Part shown: piece after piece, positions 11,760-23,968 of the stretch
Layout: the number at the start of each line of letters is the position of its first letter
How positions within the stretch are numbered: the stretch's first letter is position 1
From: Cyprinodon diabolis
Lineage: Eukaryota > Chordata > Actinopteri > Cyprinodontiformes > Cyprinodontidae
Assembly: GCA_030533445.1 (NCBI GenBank)
Contig: CM060066.1
Location: 33,077,235 to 33,141,234, forward strand
Reading direction: 5' to 3'
Length of the DNA stretch: 64,000 nt
Translations under genes and position numbers: made by a program
Notes under the pieces: model-generated
Database searches by the model: none
The model's input: only the letters and a program-made list of their open reading frames with translations
Told to the model about the DNA's origin: nothing

Positions 11760-14136
11760 ATTTACTCTTCAGTAGCATCTGAATTAACAGAGACATATTC
11801 ATTTGGTTGGTGATTAATAATGTTGCTGATAGGCATAGTCTAAATTACTAAATTGGTGAAAGACAACTGGATTTTTAACAGCCCTAAAACCCTGGGCCGT
11901 AAGCAAATCACAGTTATAATCATTCAGCAGGTAATAATTAATAAGTTTTACCCTTGATTTGAATGACCTAGTTCTAGTCATTTAATATATTCATAATCTT
12001 CTCTTACAGCATAGGTTTTTATATTTGCAAGCTAGTTTTCCTGTTGTGTGTGTGTTTTTTTTTAATAATGGTTTTTGATTATGACTTCTCTTCAGGGATA
12101 ACATTGCTTTCATTGAAACACAGTGAGATTTGTGCCACTGTGAAATACCCCACAGAGCAGAGGTACTTAAATTAACCCCTTCAATATTCCAACCCTCTGG
12201 ATTTCACAATTGAGTTCTGTGCATTTTATCCAACAAGACACTGAAGCAGGAGTGTAAAGCCCTGTTTAGTTTATGTTTTACTGTAAAAAAAATATAAAAC
12301 CCTTGTTGCTTTTTCAACGGCTTAGAGGCACAATTTAAGAACCCCCTCTGGATCAAATTTTATGGTTTTACAAAGCTGTCTCTAATTGTGTTGCTAGGAA
12401 AAAATGAAAGCTTTCTTATCAGGAAGACTTGATTTATGCAAAGTCTGAGTGAAACAAGTAAAAATTATTGTACACATGTTCAACCTAATGGTTGCAGGCT
12501 AGTTTAAAAAAACAAAAGAAGACCACTGTGTTGCCATTAAGGCAATTTATATACAGACTTTTATGATGACACATTGAGAAAGGACAGGACCTTTTTTGAT
12601 ACCATTTCCTGTAGTTTACTTACCACTTCCTGCCTTGTTATCAGTTACTTCACATTCAGTTCCTATCTGCTGAAAACGGTTTCTACTTAAAGAATTCCTG
12701 ACTGTGAACAACGCTAGAAGTGTATACACTACAAGTCTTAAGTTAAAGTCATTGTTAAGTTAAATAATCAATACCTTAAGTTAATTTTATAGTAGAAAGA
12801 GAATGTAAAAATAGGTTAAAAAGATAATTTTTATTCATGTATTTACAAGGATAATTCATCAGACTTTATGTGAAGCTAAGCTTAGAATATAAAATAGTCA
12901 AACTTTGATTTGTTACAGTTTTCACTCTGCTGTGTAATGCTGGATTCTTCAAGTAAACAACAGTGAAATGTTAACAACAGAAGAGACTCCTGGTTATTGC
13001 ATTTAACATTAATTATAATAAATACACTGCAGTGAGGACAACACAACAAAAATATCATCAATTGCAGAATACTTACTGGATGTGGTGACTTTTTTTGAAT
13101 TACAGTAATAGATATAACAACCTATCTATATTATATGTATATATGTGTGTTTGTTTGTGTGTTTGTGTGTGTCTCGTGTGGGGGTATGGGGTCGAAAATA
13201 TGCACTGTACGATGTATATTGAAAATCAATAATAAGACTGGTCTTTTAATAGAAAAGGATTCAAACCTTGAAACACCTCTAGTTGAGTCATTAATTTTGT
13301 AAGCAGTTGTGATTTTCCATGTTTCACTTGAGGGATAGTTCATTTTATCTACAAGTTTGGGTGGAATTACATGTTTTGAATGTAGACATGTAAGGCACAA
13401 TTGGATCCCTTGTTCCCACAGACAACAGGAGTCCAAAGTGACTAAGACAGCAGCTCCCGCAGTAGTTGCTGTCAGTAGAGGTAGAAATGGGTACGAAGAG
13501 CTGCCCCTATCCCACCAAATGCTTGCTTAAGGTCTGTTGAATGCTGGAGACCCATTTGTGGTAGAAGTTAACAGATAATAAAATGCAAAAATACTCTATA
13601 CAAATAAAAATGATTGCTGTATAATTGCATGTTGTGTTTTCTAAATAACCTCTGCACAAACCCTTACATGCAACACGGAATACAGACACAATGTTTTATG
13701 GAGTAGGACCCTTTATCATCTCCAACAAAGGGAAAAATAAAGAGCTTCACTGTAAAATCAAATCAGTTATCCTTACTTCAAAAAGCATATAAACCTGTTG
13801 TAAATTTATCTTACTTTTTTTTTCCAATCATGGCCTCCTATGATTGTGCCACATCAGATTCAACAAACATTCCTTACTTTAGTAAATGATCCTCATAAAC
13901 CTGATACAGCCTGAGAAATGCACATTTGCATAACAAACGCCCCACTAATGCCACATAAGGGTATAAATTCCCACATTTGTTAGAAGGTGTTCGTTCACAA
14001 AAAAAGGCATTGAAAGAATTTTTTTTCAGAATTTAAACCAGATGAAACTAAAAGTATTCCAAAGCATATAAAGCTGAAGATAAAGATAAAGCATATCGAT
14101 GGAAAAAAAATAGATTTTTCATCTTAAATGCAAAAT

Positions 14137-14139
<3 letters not shown>
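11760..14139. other. AT-rich non-coding DNA, no gene recognised
   Basis: The sequence holds a GT-rich simple stretch at 13140-13175 and scattered short frames without family features. Nothing else was recognised. Confidence 0.5.

Positions 14140-14217
<78 letters not shown>
14140..14217. repeat. (TA)n microsatellite
   Basis: A TA run of about 75 bases, followed by T-rich sequence. Confidence 0.95.
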
Positions 14218-14220
<3 letters not shown>

Positions 14221-14440
14221 TTTATTTTTTATTTTTTTTTATTCTGGTATAATAACTGCTCTAAGTGGGTTGCTCTGTCAGTTAGTATCTAGGCTACTAA
14301 TGATTAATTGATTATTTGAAAATTATTTCAGTAAAGTTCTTTACATTTTCTTCGAATTTATTGGGTTTCAGCCATTGCACTGTTTGGATGGGGTGGGTAA
14401 CAGTAGAGAAGCTGCAGAGAGGTGTGTTAAACTATATCCC

Positions 14441-14477
14441 TGCTTCCTGGTCTAGACTGTGGGAAGACCAGGAAGCA
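14441..14477. repeat. Perfect 13-bp inverted repeat (hairpin)
   Basis: TGCTTCCTGGTCT at 14441-14453 is mirrored by AGACCAGGAAGCA at 14465-14477 with an 11-base loop. The outer pair TTTGGATGG (14382) and CCATCCAAA (14497) suggests a larger, decayed foldback. Confidence 0.6.
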
Positions 14478-14599
14478 GACTGCAGAAGAACTGCACCATC
14501 CAAAGTGGGTAGGAGGGCCTCTCTCCAAACCAATCCAGTTTTCCCTCCAAAAGTTTGCCAATAATTGGAAAACTGTGATTTTTAGATTAATTCTTTTAT

Positions 14600-15820
14600 A
14601 CAGTAGTGCTTAGTGTTTTAGGTAAAGACAAGCATTTTTCAACAATGTTCACTATAAAGCTGTTTAGGTTAAAGGCAAATATTATTTTTTCAAAGGGTAA
14701 TCATTTAGTTTTATTTAGAACAGCCTTTTATGGCATTCCATTTATAAAATTGCTTTTGTGACAATAATCAGTAAACTTGAATTCACTGGATGCTTCTAGA
14801 AGGCGAATCCTCTCGGAGGCAACAACACAACAGAATTACCTATCAATTAAACAATGACACTCCAGGGCACTGTGCCAATTTCTTTCTTCTCCCGTAGTTA
14901 CTCTCTCACATATTGCATCTGATAGTATGAAGAACATGTGTCATGAATTCAGACTGTTTTAAAAAGACCTCACAATTATAACTGTAAAAAAATATTAATT
15001 TGTATTTTAATTTTGAGCTGAAGAAACTTTAAAGAGAGGATTACAGAGTAAAGTTAAGAAATTCTATCTTCAACCCAAGTGAAACCACAACAACATTATC
15101 TTCCCCTCTGTCTTGGGGGAGTCGAGTTTAGCTAATTAGTCATAATACCACAAAGCAAACTAACCTCGCTTGGATGACACACACAATGCCCCTCTAATTG
15201 ACTGCCAGGAGTTTTGAAGTTTTAATACTGCTAAGACACAAGCTGTACCTCAGTGATTATGAGGTTTGGGGATATATTGCATTACATACAGCCCATTTTT
15301 GTAAAATCACTAGTGTCACAAAGTTCAAATGCAACACTGCTTGAATAGATGAGCTCAAACAGCAACAAAAGCCTGGAGGTAAGATAAAGAATTTGGAAAC
15401 TCAATAAATTAGTGTTTCAGCAGGTCATCTGAATACTATCAGCTAAAAAATCTACTGCTGAATAAAAAGCTGTAGATCTGATTAGCCTATGCATTTTTCT
15501 TGTATATGTCACACTGTTTCCTGTATTTTTTCCTGAAAAGTATAAAAGGACACAATGGTATGGAAGAACAATACTCCTGCATTACTTTGCTGCCCTTTTT
15601 ACAATGTAACTTTAACAATTTGGTCATTACATCCTGTCAAAGATTTTCCTACATGAGTGTCGGAGCTCACATACCATGTATTCCAAACATGTGAGCCACT
15701 GTAGCAAAACTTTAATGTTGCAACAAGGACATTCTAAAAACTTTGCTTCAACCAAAGCATGCATATGCTTTAGTTAGAATGGAAGGGAAATCATACAAAA
15801 TTATCATGATCTTGGCATTG
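14600..15820. other. Non-coding DNA, no gene recognised
   Basis: AT-rich sequence with only short chance frames. No repeat identified. Confidence 0.45.
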
Positions 15821-15824
15821 ATGA

Positions 15825-16573
15825 CTGTCTTAACTATTAATTTAATTCACCTGTCCAATTCTGCCCAGTTGCTCATTACCTCTCATCTGATCCACCTGCT
15901 CCTGCCTCTATTTAATCTGCTTGCATCCAGTCATCAGGACCAGATTATTCTTGTTCTCTCTAGCCAGTGATGAGAGTGTTTTTAGAGCTCCTTGGTATTT
16001 CTCATTTCTTGAGCCTGATCCTGTCCTGCCTTTCAACCATTGAATCTGCTTGTTCCGTCTGATATCAGTGGTGAGAGTGGTTTTAGTGCTCCTGAGAGTT
16101 TCTGATTACCTGATATTGACCTGGTCTGCCTCTCAACCAATGCGCCTACCTGGTCCCATCTAAACAGTTTCCCTGAACTGTCTTTGGTCTCCTGGATCTC
16201 TGAGCCTGCCTGTTCCAGTTCTGATTTGTTTCCCCGACCTGGCTTCGGACTCCTGCATGTTCTCTGGGGCTGCAGCATCTTTGACACTCTGGGCCACGCC
16301 CCCCATATCTTGTTGGCGGCCCACCAGCTGGATCCTATCCTGTTCTCTGGGCACGGACTGAACTTGTAAACCAGGTTATTGACTCACATTCATTATCTTC
16401 CTCCATTAGATTTACGTGGTCACTAACCTGTGTTTTCCTCTCTCCATAGTTTCCTGCCTCAGACGGCCTTGCCACTTCTACCACAGATCTGTTTGTTTTT
16501 AATAAACGCCTTTTGAGAAATCCTACTGTCTGTCTTGCCTGAATACCGGGTCCCTCTATTCTGAATTGTTACA
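15825..16573. mobile_element. Probable solo LTR (Gypsy-like), left end uncertain
   Basis: A C/T-rich block carries repeated segments such as GTGATGAGAGTGTTTTTAG and GTGGTGAGAGTGGTTTTAG, about 110 bases apart. Near its right side are the polyadenylation signal AATAAA (16501) and a TCCTACTGTCTGTCTTGCCTG stretch, and it ends in GAATTGTTACA. This layout fits an LTR with its R-U5 part at the right. The left boundary and a target duplication could not be placed. Confidence 0.5.
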
Positions 16574-16755
16574 AAAAGTTTAGGTTCATCCCCTATAATT
16601 CTTTAAAGGTGGTTAGTGGTTATAATTTCTCAATCACATTTACTTGAGTAGCTTCTGAAAAAATGTGTACTTCTAGGTGTTTTATTTTTATCTTGATTAT
16701 TAGTAGGAGTATATGCATCTCCAAGGTCTCTGTAACTGATATTTCTTCATTCAGC

Positions 16756-16835
16756 TTTAATTCAATTCAGCTTATTTATATAGCAGCAATTTACAACAGA
16801 TGTCATCTCAAGGCACTTTACAGAAACAATGTGAC
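16756..16835. repeat. Interspersed fish repeat, part 1
   Basis: TTCAATTCAGCTTATTTATA, TAGCAGCAATTTACAACAG and TCTCAAGGCACTTTACAGAA, in order, are the start of a very common percomorph repeat. Its other part is at 17530-17640. Confidence 0.55.
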
Positions 16836-17529
16836 CACTTTTCTGCTATATCACACATCCCCATTCCCTGACTCAATGAAATAAAAATACCTTATACAGT
16901 TAGAAGATGTATCCTAGAGAACAGTGATGCTGAAACCCTCAACCACAGTTTCTTTTGTACTTCTATTTTGCACTTTAATTCAGTAGATGAGCTAGTAGAT
17001 GACTGTTACTCTAAAAATATCCAATATATCTGATTCTATTGCTTCATTTTTGTAAAGGTTGTTTCCTGTAACATAAAATCTATATGGAGCCATACTACAG
17101 TACTCAGGAGAGCTAGGTAGGAAAAGTTTGGACTCAAGGTTAACGATAATGTTTAAAAAAGGACTTTACAGTTATTTTAATCTGAAAAACTCACACAAAG
17201 AGAAAAGTCACTTAGGATAAAATATTGATACAATTACTTTGTCTTTGGCACTCAGACCTCGGCAGGAAACATAGTACTTTTTTTTCCTAGATATGCATGA
17301 ACAGGAGTGAAGAATAGGGCTGTTTCCCTGCCAGGCCTGAAACAGGCGGTGAAATGGAGATAGATGAAGTTGGTCAGTCTGTAGACTGCTGGTTAGCGAG
17401 ATGGTATGCTGAGCTTTATGAGGAGATCTAGTGAATTGCGTGAGCTGATACTAGAGCTTCACTCAGGTACCTGGAAGATGAAAGTCATGGATAATACAAG
17501 TTGCGAGAACCTGTCCATGAAGAGCAAGC

Positions 17530-17640
17530 ATGAAGCCACAGTGGAGAGGAAAAACTCTCCATTGGGAAGAAACCTCTGGCAGAACCAGGCTCAACATGGT
17601 GGTCTTCTGCAGGACCAGTTAAGATGAAGATGAGACAGGG
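17530..17640. repeat. Interspersed fish repeat, part 2
   Basis: AGGAAAAACTCTCCATTGGG and AGAAACCTCTGGCAGAACCAGG followed by CTCAACATGGTGGTC is the other typical end of the repeat seen at 16756. About 700 bases of other sequence lie between the two. Confidence 0.55.
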
Positions 17641-17649
17641 AATGCAGTA

Positions 17650-18230
17650 AGAGTCCAGGAGGATTGACAGTCTGATGAAGCTTGGCTACAAAGGTGGAGG
17701 TGCATGGAGGTGGGTTGAAACGGTGTCATCTGAATTAAGTCACAGCGCATCCTCCGCCTGCGCACAGGAGCAGACAGGTTCATATCAGAGGCCTTTTAAG
17801 ATAAATTTGGATGCCGATTGGCTTTCATGGAGATGTGGTTCAAAGGTGATTGGCTGTGTTGCAGGTGGATGTATGAAAAAACAATGAGTTTCTTCAGTTG
17901 AATTTCCTTCTAGGCTCCATAACTAACTTTACAAATATAACTAACAACTAAAAATCCTGTGTGAGCTTTAATCACTAAAATTGTTAGTAACATCATTAAT
18001 AATTGTGCTTTTTGCCATACTTATCAGGTTATTAAGCTCTCCTGGGTCTGTGGCATCTAAACAGACTTTTTCAGGACTCAAAATACGTTTAACCTTTAAT
18101 GAAAAAGTCGGATAGATTAGAGAGAAAGATTTTGACTGTGGGACTGCACTGCATTTCAGCTCTGACATAACAACACAGGAACTCCTCAAGCTCACTAACT
18201 GCCACATGTTGAAAGCACATTGCAAAACCC
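17650..18230. other. Non-coding DNA, nothing recognised
   Basis: Short frames only, with no protein family features. Confidence 0.45.
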
Positions 18231-18340
18231 ATCCATTTTCCATCATGCTTATCCCAAGCAGTGTAACAAGGGGTGCTGGTGCCCATCTCTAGCTGTCTAC
18301 GGGCGAGAGACTGGGTACACCCAACAGGTGTTGGCACATG
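18231..18340. repeat. Truncated L2-like tail repeat
   Basis: CCATCCATTTTCCATCATGC, GGGGTGCTGGTGCCCATCTC and GGCGAGAGACTGGGTACACC resemble the first third of the repeat at 4614-4985. Confidence 0.55.
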
Positions 18341-21113
18341 GCCAAACCCATTACTTACTATTACTATCCATCACTTTCTTAAAGAATGTTTTAGGTAGTA
18401 TATCTGATTTTACTCAACCAATAAACACATCCTTTTATAAATCACCAGCTACTTTGGGATCTTTGAGTCAAATTTTCATGCTAAACATTCTTATGTGCCC
18501 TCAGTTTTGTCTGGGTCCTCAAATATGTTGTGCCCTTGTGGATGTAAAAACATACTACTTCAATTGTCCTTGTCAAGGTGTTTAGTGATAATGGTACAAA
18601 TGCAAACTGTTTAATACAGTTCAGGTGTTATAGACCTTAGCACCAAAGGCGGGAAAATCTCAATTTGCAGACAGCTTCAGTTCCTTTGGATAGAAACCAC
18701 TGATCAGTCCTCGACTCTGTCCGGAACCTTCAGAGGCATGAAAAAACATTAACAAAATCAGCCTTCTATCAACTAGAGAACATTTCTAGGATTAAAGAAT
18801 TAATGTCCCAAGATTGGTGAAATTAAATAAAGAGAAAGGTTGAGAAATAGTAATTCACAGTAAACAGCTGGCTGTAAGCAGAAAGCATTAGGATGATGGG
18901 ATAGAAATAATGTTGCAAAGAACAGCCTTCTTGCCACTAAGAGCATTTGATTGTATATTAAGAAAATGTATGCATGTAAGCAAAGACTTCATTGAGTATT
19001 TGATAAAATTATGAAACAGCATTAGTTTTTAGTCCAAGTTTTTCTATAACCTCCTCTGTTGTGCCACTGTAAGGTACTTCATCCTGTGTAGTTTCCTTTT
19101 ATTATTAATTTTCTTTTTACTGAATTGTGCTATACAATTAAACTTGTCTGGCCTTACTTTTATTTTTAAGTGCATAATTTAAAAAAACAATTGTGAATTA
19201 TTGCTACTCTTGCTTGAGTAAAAGTTTTACTACTGTTCTGTCCATCAGTAACTTCACTGGATAAATATGTTTGTTTTAACGAACATTTTTTTAAGAGACT
19301 GTAACTAAGACTTCTTGTTTTTGCACATGAAGACATTCTTACAGGAATTAAACCCAACTCTGAACAAACATACACTTACCCCAAACAGAGATTGATCTGA
19401 TCTCACTAAGCTAGCCAAATAACAAACTATTTCAGAATTGAACACGGCCAGGATGGGGTATGAGATAGAGTTGGAAAAGAAGGGAGAAAAAGCAAGGATA
19501 TTGAACATAAACATCTATTTTCTGTGGCTCTGGGGTGGGGCTCACAGGCTCTAGAGTGATTTAGAGGATTCATTCATTTTTAAAAGGGATTTGATAGAAA
19601 CTGATCCTCCTTTGTGAAACCTTTATCTATATCCCTTGATTGTAATGGTGAGGGGAACTGTCATTCTAAATCAGGAGTTTTATGTAACTTTGAGCCCATA
19701 GATTTAGCATATGGATATACTATATAAATCAGCAGGAATATTGATCACTGTATATCTCTTTCCTTTAGATAAATACATTTTTCTTCTCTCAGAGAGAAAG
19801 AAAAGAGATGGTAAGAGAAGCCTCAGTGGCTTGCCTGACATATTGGCAAAGGCTTCTGCAGGTCAAGACAAGTCTTAAGACCTTCAAGTCTTGGGAGTCT
19901 CAGGGGTCAATGACCAATAGGTGCTGCAAAGCTCAAGTAGGCATACTTGAAGATGAAGTACATGTTGATCTCTCAGGGTTGAGCTAATTAGCAAAATGGA
20001 TAAATTAATATAATTGTTAAATTCAGTAATGCTAAACTGTCTACAATTAGAACATAGGATAATAGTCATGCTGTTTTGCTTTTAATGATTGACAGTGGAA
20101 GTATATTTTGTGTTTTAAAGGGCTAGCAAATTAAGCAATGAAGCTAGTCGAGCTGAAATGGCATCACATCACAGACAATCTTGGATTCAGACATAAAACA
20201 AAGGTTTTTAAGCATATTTTGCCAGGAGAGCAAATGTTGAACCTGGCAAAAACATCACAAAAACGTCAAAATTTTGTGGCTCATCACACAAAGTAAGACG
20301 GCATTCACAATTGTACATTAACCTATGTTTAATCCCATAGCGTATATGTTCTGCTTGGAAATGATGCAGCTTGTAAATTCAAAGCTATTTCCAATCCAAC
20401 CTGGATGAATCTGGAAAAATACCAATGCATCTCAGTTCGTAGTTTTGGAGGATTTTCCCTTTGAAGTAGAAAACCATTTCTTTTTGCAAGAAGGTCTCAG
20501 ACAGGGCGGTGAGTGAGGAACTGTTAAGACTTGTGAATGCTTTAACAAGTGAATTAAGACTAAGATTAGAGAAAAGTGTAGTTGTTTGGACGGATGGCCC
20601 AGCAGCAATTAATTGTCGAAACACTGTACTTACAGTGTTGTAAAGTGCATAATTTAAAAATTATGACTGCCCACCGTATCCAGCTTTGACAAGCACTAGC
20701 TTAAAAAATATAGAACAAGAACAGTGTTTTTTAAACACAACAATCACCTCATTCAACTTTGTAAAAGCAAACGCTTTGCAATCATATTTACTGAGAGCCC
20801 AGGATTCAAGCCAAACACAAAGTGCTTTTAAAAGGTTTGTTTAAATTTTGGTAGAAATTAGGTTGACTGGGGGAGTTGCAGATACATCTTACTACTTTAA
20901 TTTAGTGTTTCACCACCTTTTTTGACACGTGTACCCCTTTGGGCATTTTGTCTTACCATGACTACCCCTCTCCGTCAAAAGTATTGATGATCGTCCAAAA
21001 GTGGAATCCTTGAGAGCAGAGAGGCGCAGCCAGAACTCGGTCCCAAGTTGCCCCAAACAGTTAGAGAGACAACATCAGGGAAAGAGCCAAACATTTTGGG
21101 GAACCATCCTATC
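18341..21113. other. AT-rich non-coding DNA, no gene recognised
   Basis: No convincing exon, RNA gene or repeat. Open frames here are short and lack family motifs. Confidence 0.5.
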
Positions 21114-21680
21114 TGTCATGAAGCGATGGTTTTACTAGCCCAGATGCAGAACTCACAGACAGAGAGGCAGGGAAAAGTCCAGTATTTTATTGGAACCGGT
21201 CGACAGACTTACAGGTTGGCAGATTCAGACAGGCATGGTGGCACAGGAAACACAACGATCCAGCTCAGAGGGGAGTTCACACTCAACTTATATAGGAAGC
21301 TTCCTAATCAGCAGATAGAAAACAGCTGTCCATGCAGAGCCCAAACTCCCCAGGCATGGATCCACGGCGCCCTCTGGTGGGCAAAGCCCCGGATCCTAAC
21401 AGTACCCCCCCCTCAAGGGCGGATTCCAGACGCCCTAAAGGAAAAAAAAAAACAACTCGCCCATGGAGGGCGAAGGGCAAACCAGGAATGCCAGGAAGAG
21501 TCTCAGGTGGCCGGCCATGGAACCGGCAGCAGAGCAGAGTCTCAGAAGCTGCAGGGGCCTTGGAGGAGGACGTCACCTCCGCTTCAGCAGGAAGCACCGG
21601 GAGAAACACTGTCTCCGCTTCAGCAAGAAGCTCCGAGAAGGACGCCGTCTCCGCTCCCGCTGCTCGGCAACAGGCTCAAA

Positions 21681-21855
21681 CAGGCCGCCCACTACGGCTC
21701 CACATCCAGAGCAGAGGAAGTCGCCGACTGCGGCTCCGCATCCGGAACAGAGAAAGCCACCGACTGTGGCTCCACCTCAGGAACAGAGGGAACCACCGAT
21801 TGTGGCTCCACCTCAGGAACAGAGGTGAACCACCGATTGTGGCTCCACATCCGAA
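21681..21855. repeat. 36-bp minisatellite inside the Gypsy remnant
   Basis: Four consecutive 36-bp units (21712-21855), each starting CAGAG and containing CGACTG or CGATTG followed by TGGCTCCAC or CGGCTCCGC, follow a partial unit at 21681. The period is a multiple of three, so all six frames show 12-residue repeats. Confidence 0.85.
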
Positions 21856-22000
21856 GTCTCTGGAAGACGCAGAGCAGGCTCAGGGGTCTCCAGACGGCAC
21901 AGAGCGGGCTCAGGGGTCTCCAGACGGCACAGAGCGGGCTCTCCAGGAGCGCGTAGAAGGAGTCTGCTGGGCTAGTCTGTTGGCTGGATCGTTCTGTCAT
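21692..22000 (-). pseudogene. Gag-start-like frame fused to a minisatellite
   Basis: The minus-strand frame just inside the 5' LTR contains SPADSFYALLESPLCAVW, in the place where fish Gypsy gag proteins begin with a similar acidic Pro-Ala-Asp stretch. After 20 codons it passes into two copies of PLCAVWRPLS and then into a 12-residue repeat (VPEVEPQSV). No zinc knuckle, protease or reverse transcriptase is present. It is best read as a deletion junction, not a working protein. Confidence 0.4.
21873..21940. repeat. 30-bp direct duplication
   Basis: GGGCTCAGGGGTCTCCAGAC followed by GGCACAGAGC occurs twice in tandem with a third partial copy, just beside the 36-bp minisatellite. Confidence 0.75.
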
Positions 22001-22344
22001 GAAGTGATGGTTTTACTAGCCCAGATGCAGAACTCACAGACAGAGAGGCAGGGAAAAGTCCAGTATTTTATTGGAACCGGTCGACAGACTTACAGGTTGG
22101 CAGATTCAGACAGGCATGGTGGCACAGGAAACACAACGATCCAGCTCAGAGGGGAGTTCACACTCAGCTTATATAGGGAGCTTCCTAATCAGCAGATAGA
22201 AAACAGCTGTCCATGCAGAGCCCAAACTCCCCAGGCATGGATCCACGGCGCCCTCTGGTGGGCGGTGTTGTGCAGCAGCAGTTGGACCTTTTGAGTATTA
22301 ATCAAACGTGATGACCCCTACAATACAGAAACACACCCATATTT

Positions 22345-22445
22345 TTACATAGATAACAAAGAAGAGTTCTTCATAAAGTAAAGAGCATTAAGGACAACAG
22401 TGAGCATCCCCTTCATAAGACTGTTAATACACAGTACAACTTGCA
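22345..22445 (+). pseudogene. Truncated LINE copy (3' part)
   Basis: TTCTTCATAAAGTAAAGAGC and GAGCATCCCCTTCATAAGA are nearly the same as 23069-23132 inside the next LINE fragment. This is a separate, severely shortened copy. Confidence 0.55.
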
Positions 22446-22514
22446 ACAAACTGAAGAAAATTGGCTAGCTACCAAGGAAACAGACCAGTTTGTTAGACTG
22501 AAGGGTCAACTGTC

Positions 22515-23240
22515 TATTCAAGCAGTAAGCATTACAGGAACACCACAGGGGACAGTACTCTAACCATTTCTTCTCACTCTATTGTACCTTTGACTTTCAG
22601 TACAGTGTCTTGTTATTAGCAGAAATACTCAGATGACTGTGCAGTCATTGGGCACATCAAAGACAACAAGCTGAGCTAGTGAACAGCATTGTGGCATGGT
22701 GTAGAAACAATCAACTGATCCCAAATATCAAAAAAGGAAGATGAATGAAGATATTAGAAGAAACGGGAACAACTTCAATCCTATTAACACCAAGGGAAAA
22801 TAAGTGAAGGTGATTGAGGAGTATAAATACCTTGGTGATTACTTTGACAAGCTGTCTACAAGAAGCTACAGAGCAGACAGTAGTTTTTAAGGAAGCTTGC
22901 ATCTTTAGATGTTTGCAGCAAGATGCTACATATCTTCTATGAGTCTGTTGTGGAGAATGATTCTTCTGTCATCATCTGATGGGGTAACAGCATGCTCAAC
23001 AAGCTAATAAAAAAGGCTGGCTCTGTTTTAACAACTCCTCTGGAAGCTATGGAAAATATTTTACCAATAAGAATTCTTCATAAAGTAAAGAGCATTCTGG
23101 ACAACTTTGAGCATCCTCTTCAGAAGAATGTTAAACAACAGCAGAGCATCTTCTGTAAGAGGCTTCTCCAGATCCAGTTCAATACAGACTGATACAGAAG
23201 ATCCAGAAGATCGTTCCTGCCTGCAGCAATTAACATCTAA
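22515..23240 (+). pseudogene. CR1/L2/Rex1-group LINE reverse transcriptase fragment
   Basis: With several stops and frameshifts the + strand reads GTPQGTVL (palm motif before the catalytic loop), QMTVQSLGTSK near the decayed active site, EEYKYLGDYFDKLS and LNKLIKKAGSVLTTPLEAME, ending with PLQKNVKQQQSIFCKRLLQI. The order equals the second half of reverse transcriptase plus the thumb of fish LINEs of the CR1/L2/Rex1 type. The active-site YADD/FSDD motif is no longer intact and no endonuclease is present. It is an old inactive copy. Confidence 0.75.
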
Positions 23241-23461
23241 AACAACTGGCTAAAAAACAACCATATGAGTTATTGTAATATTTAATTTCCCTTTCAAATC
23301 AGATATTAAAATATTGACTACCAGATATCATGTTTAAGTATAAAAATAAAACATATCTACATTAACCGCTTTATCAAATTTACAGCAATAAACAGACAAA
23401 ATATCTGTTTGAATTTGAGTAAAAAGCCCATATCCTCCAATGCCCAAAAGTTTACCATTAA

Positions 23462-23968
23462 CATGCTGTCATGGTTTTGGTTCTGTTGTGCTTTACTTTG
23501 CTCCATGTTTCCCAGTTTTATTGGTTTAATTCCTGTTTTGTTGTAGTTTCTAGATTTATGTTAGTTCTCAGGTTTTTTCTGTTGTCCTCTGTTGCCCTCT
23601 TGTGTGTGTGTGTTCCTTTCCCCTTGGCTCCCTTGTTGTCTCCTCTCACACCTGCTCCTCATCTGATCGTCAGCCCTGCCTTTGTCTCAGTCAGCTATAT
23701 ATTCTCTCCCTCTGCTGTCACTCCTTGTTGGTTCCTTGTCGTTGCTGGTTTCTCAATGCTGTTTTCTTCCTACCCGGTCTCTCCCTGGCTCCTCGTGATT
23801 ATTTTCCCCAGATGTCTCCATGGTTCCGGTTTGTGTTACATATTAAGTTGAAGTTTGGATTCCTGCCTTTGTTAAACTGTTTCCTCTGAAGAAATCTACA
23901 AGAACTCACCTCAGCCTCCCTGCCTCTGCATTTGGGTCCTCAAACACCAATCAAAACCTGACACATGC
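23462..23968. mobile_element. Solo LTR with target duplication CATGC
   Basis: The LTR begins TGTCATGGTTTTGG at 23467 and ends CAAAACCTGACA at 23963. The 5-bp sequence CATGC lies directly on both sides (23462-23466, 23964-23968). It is 497 bp, T- and C-rich, with TATATATTCTC at 23696 as a possible core promoter. No internal sequence remains. Length and ends suit a Gypsy-like family. Confidence 0.85.

Larger units (their letters stand above)
21114..22263 (-). mobile_element. Collapsed Gypsy-type retrotransposon with two LTR copies
   Basis: Segments 21114-21382 and 21995-22263 are 269-bp direct repeats that differ at only a few positions. Read on the minus strand, the copy at left begins TGTTAGGATCC (complement of 21391-21401) and ends CTTCATGACA. 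Next to it lies the purine tract GGGGGGGTAC (complement of 21402-21411), the polypurine primer that precedes a 3' LTR. So the element runs on the minus strand, with its 3' LTR at 21114-21401 and its 5' LTR at the right, the latter lacking its outermost bases. Only about 590 bases remain inside, so nearly all of gag-pol is gone. Confidence 0.75.

Noticed and set aside
21048..21956. Long + strand frame of 302 codons with GSTSGTE repeats
   Set aside because: It runs through an LTR and a 36-bp minisatellite antisense to the retroelement. The period of 36 keeps all frames open.
23471..23889. Hydrophobic + strand frames of 95-126 codons resembling membrane proteins
   Set aside because: They are T- and C-rich LTR sequence read in frame. 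The LTR ends and CATGC duplications explain the block.
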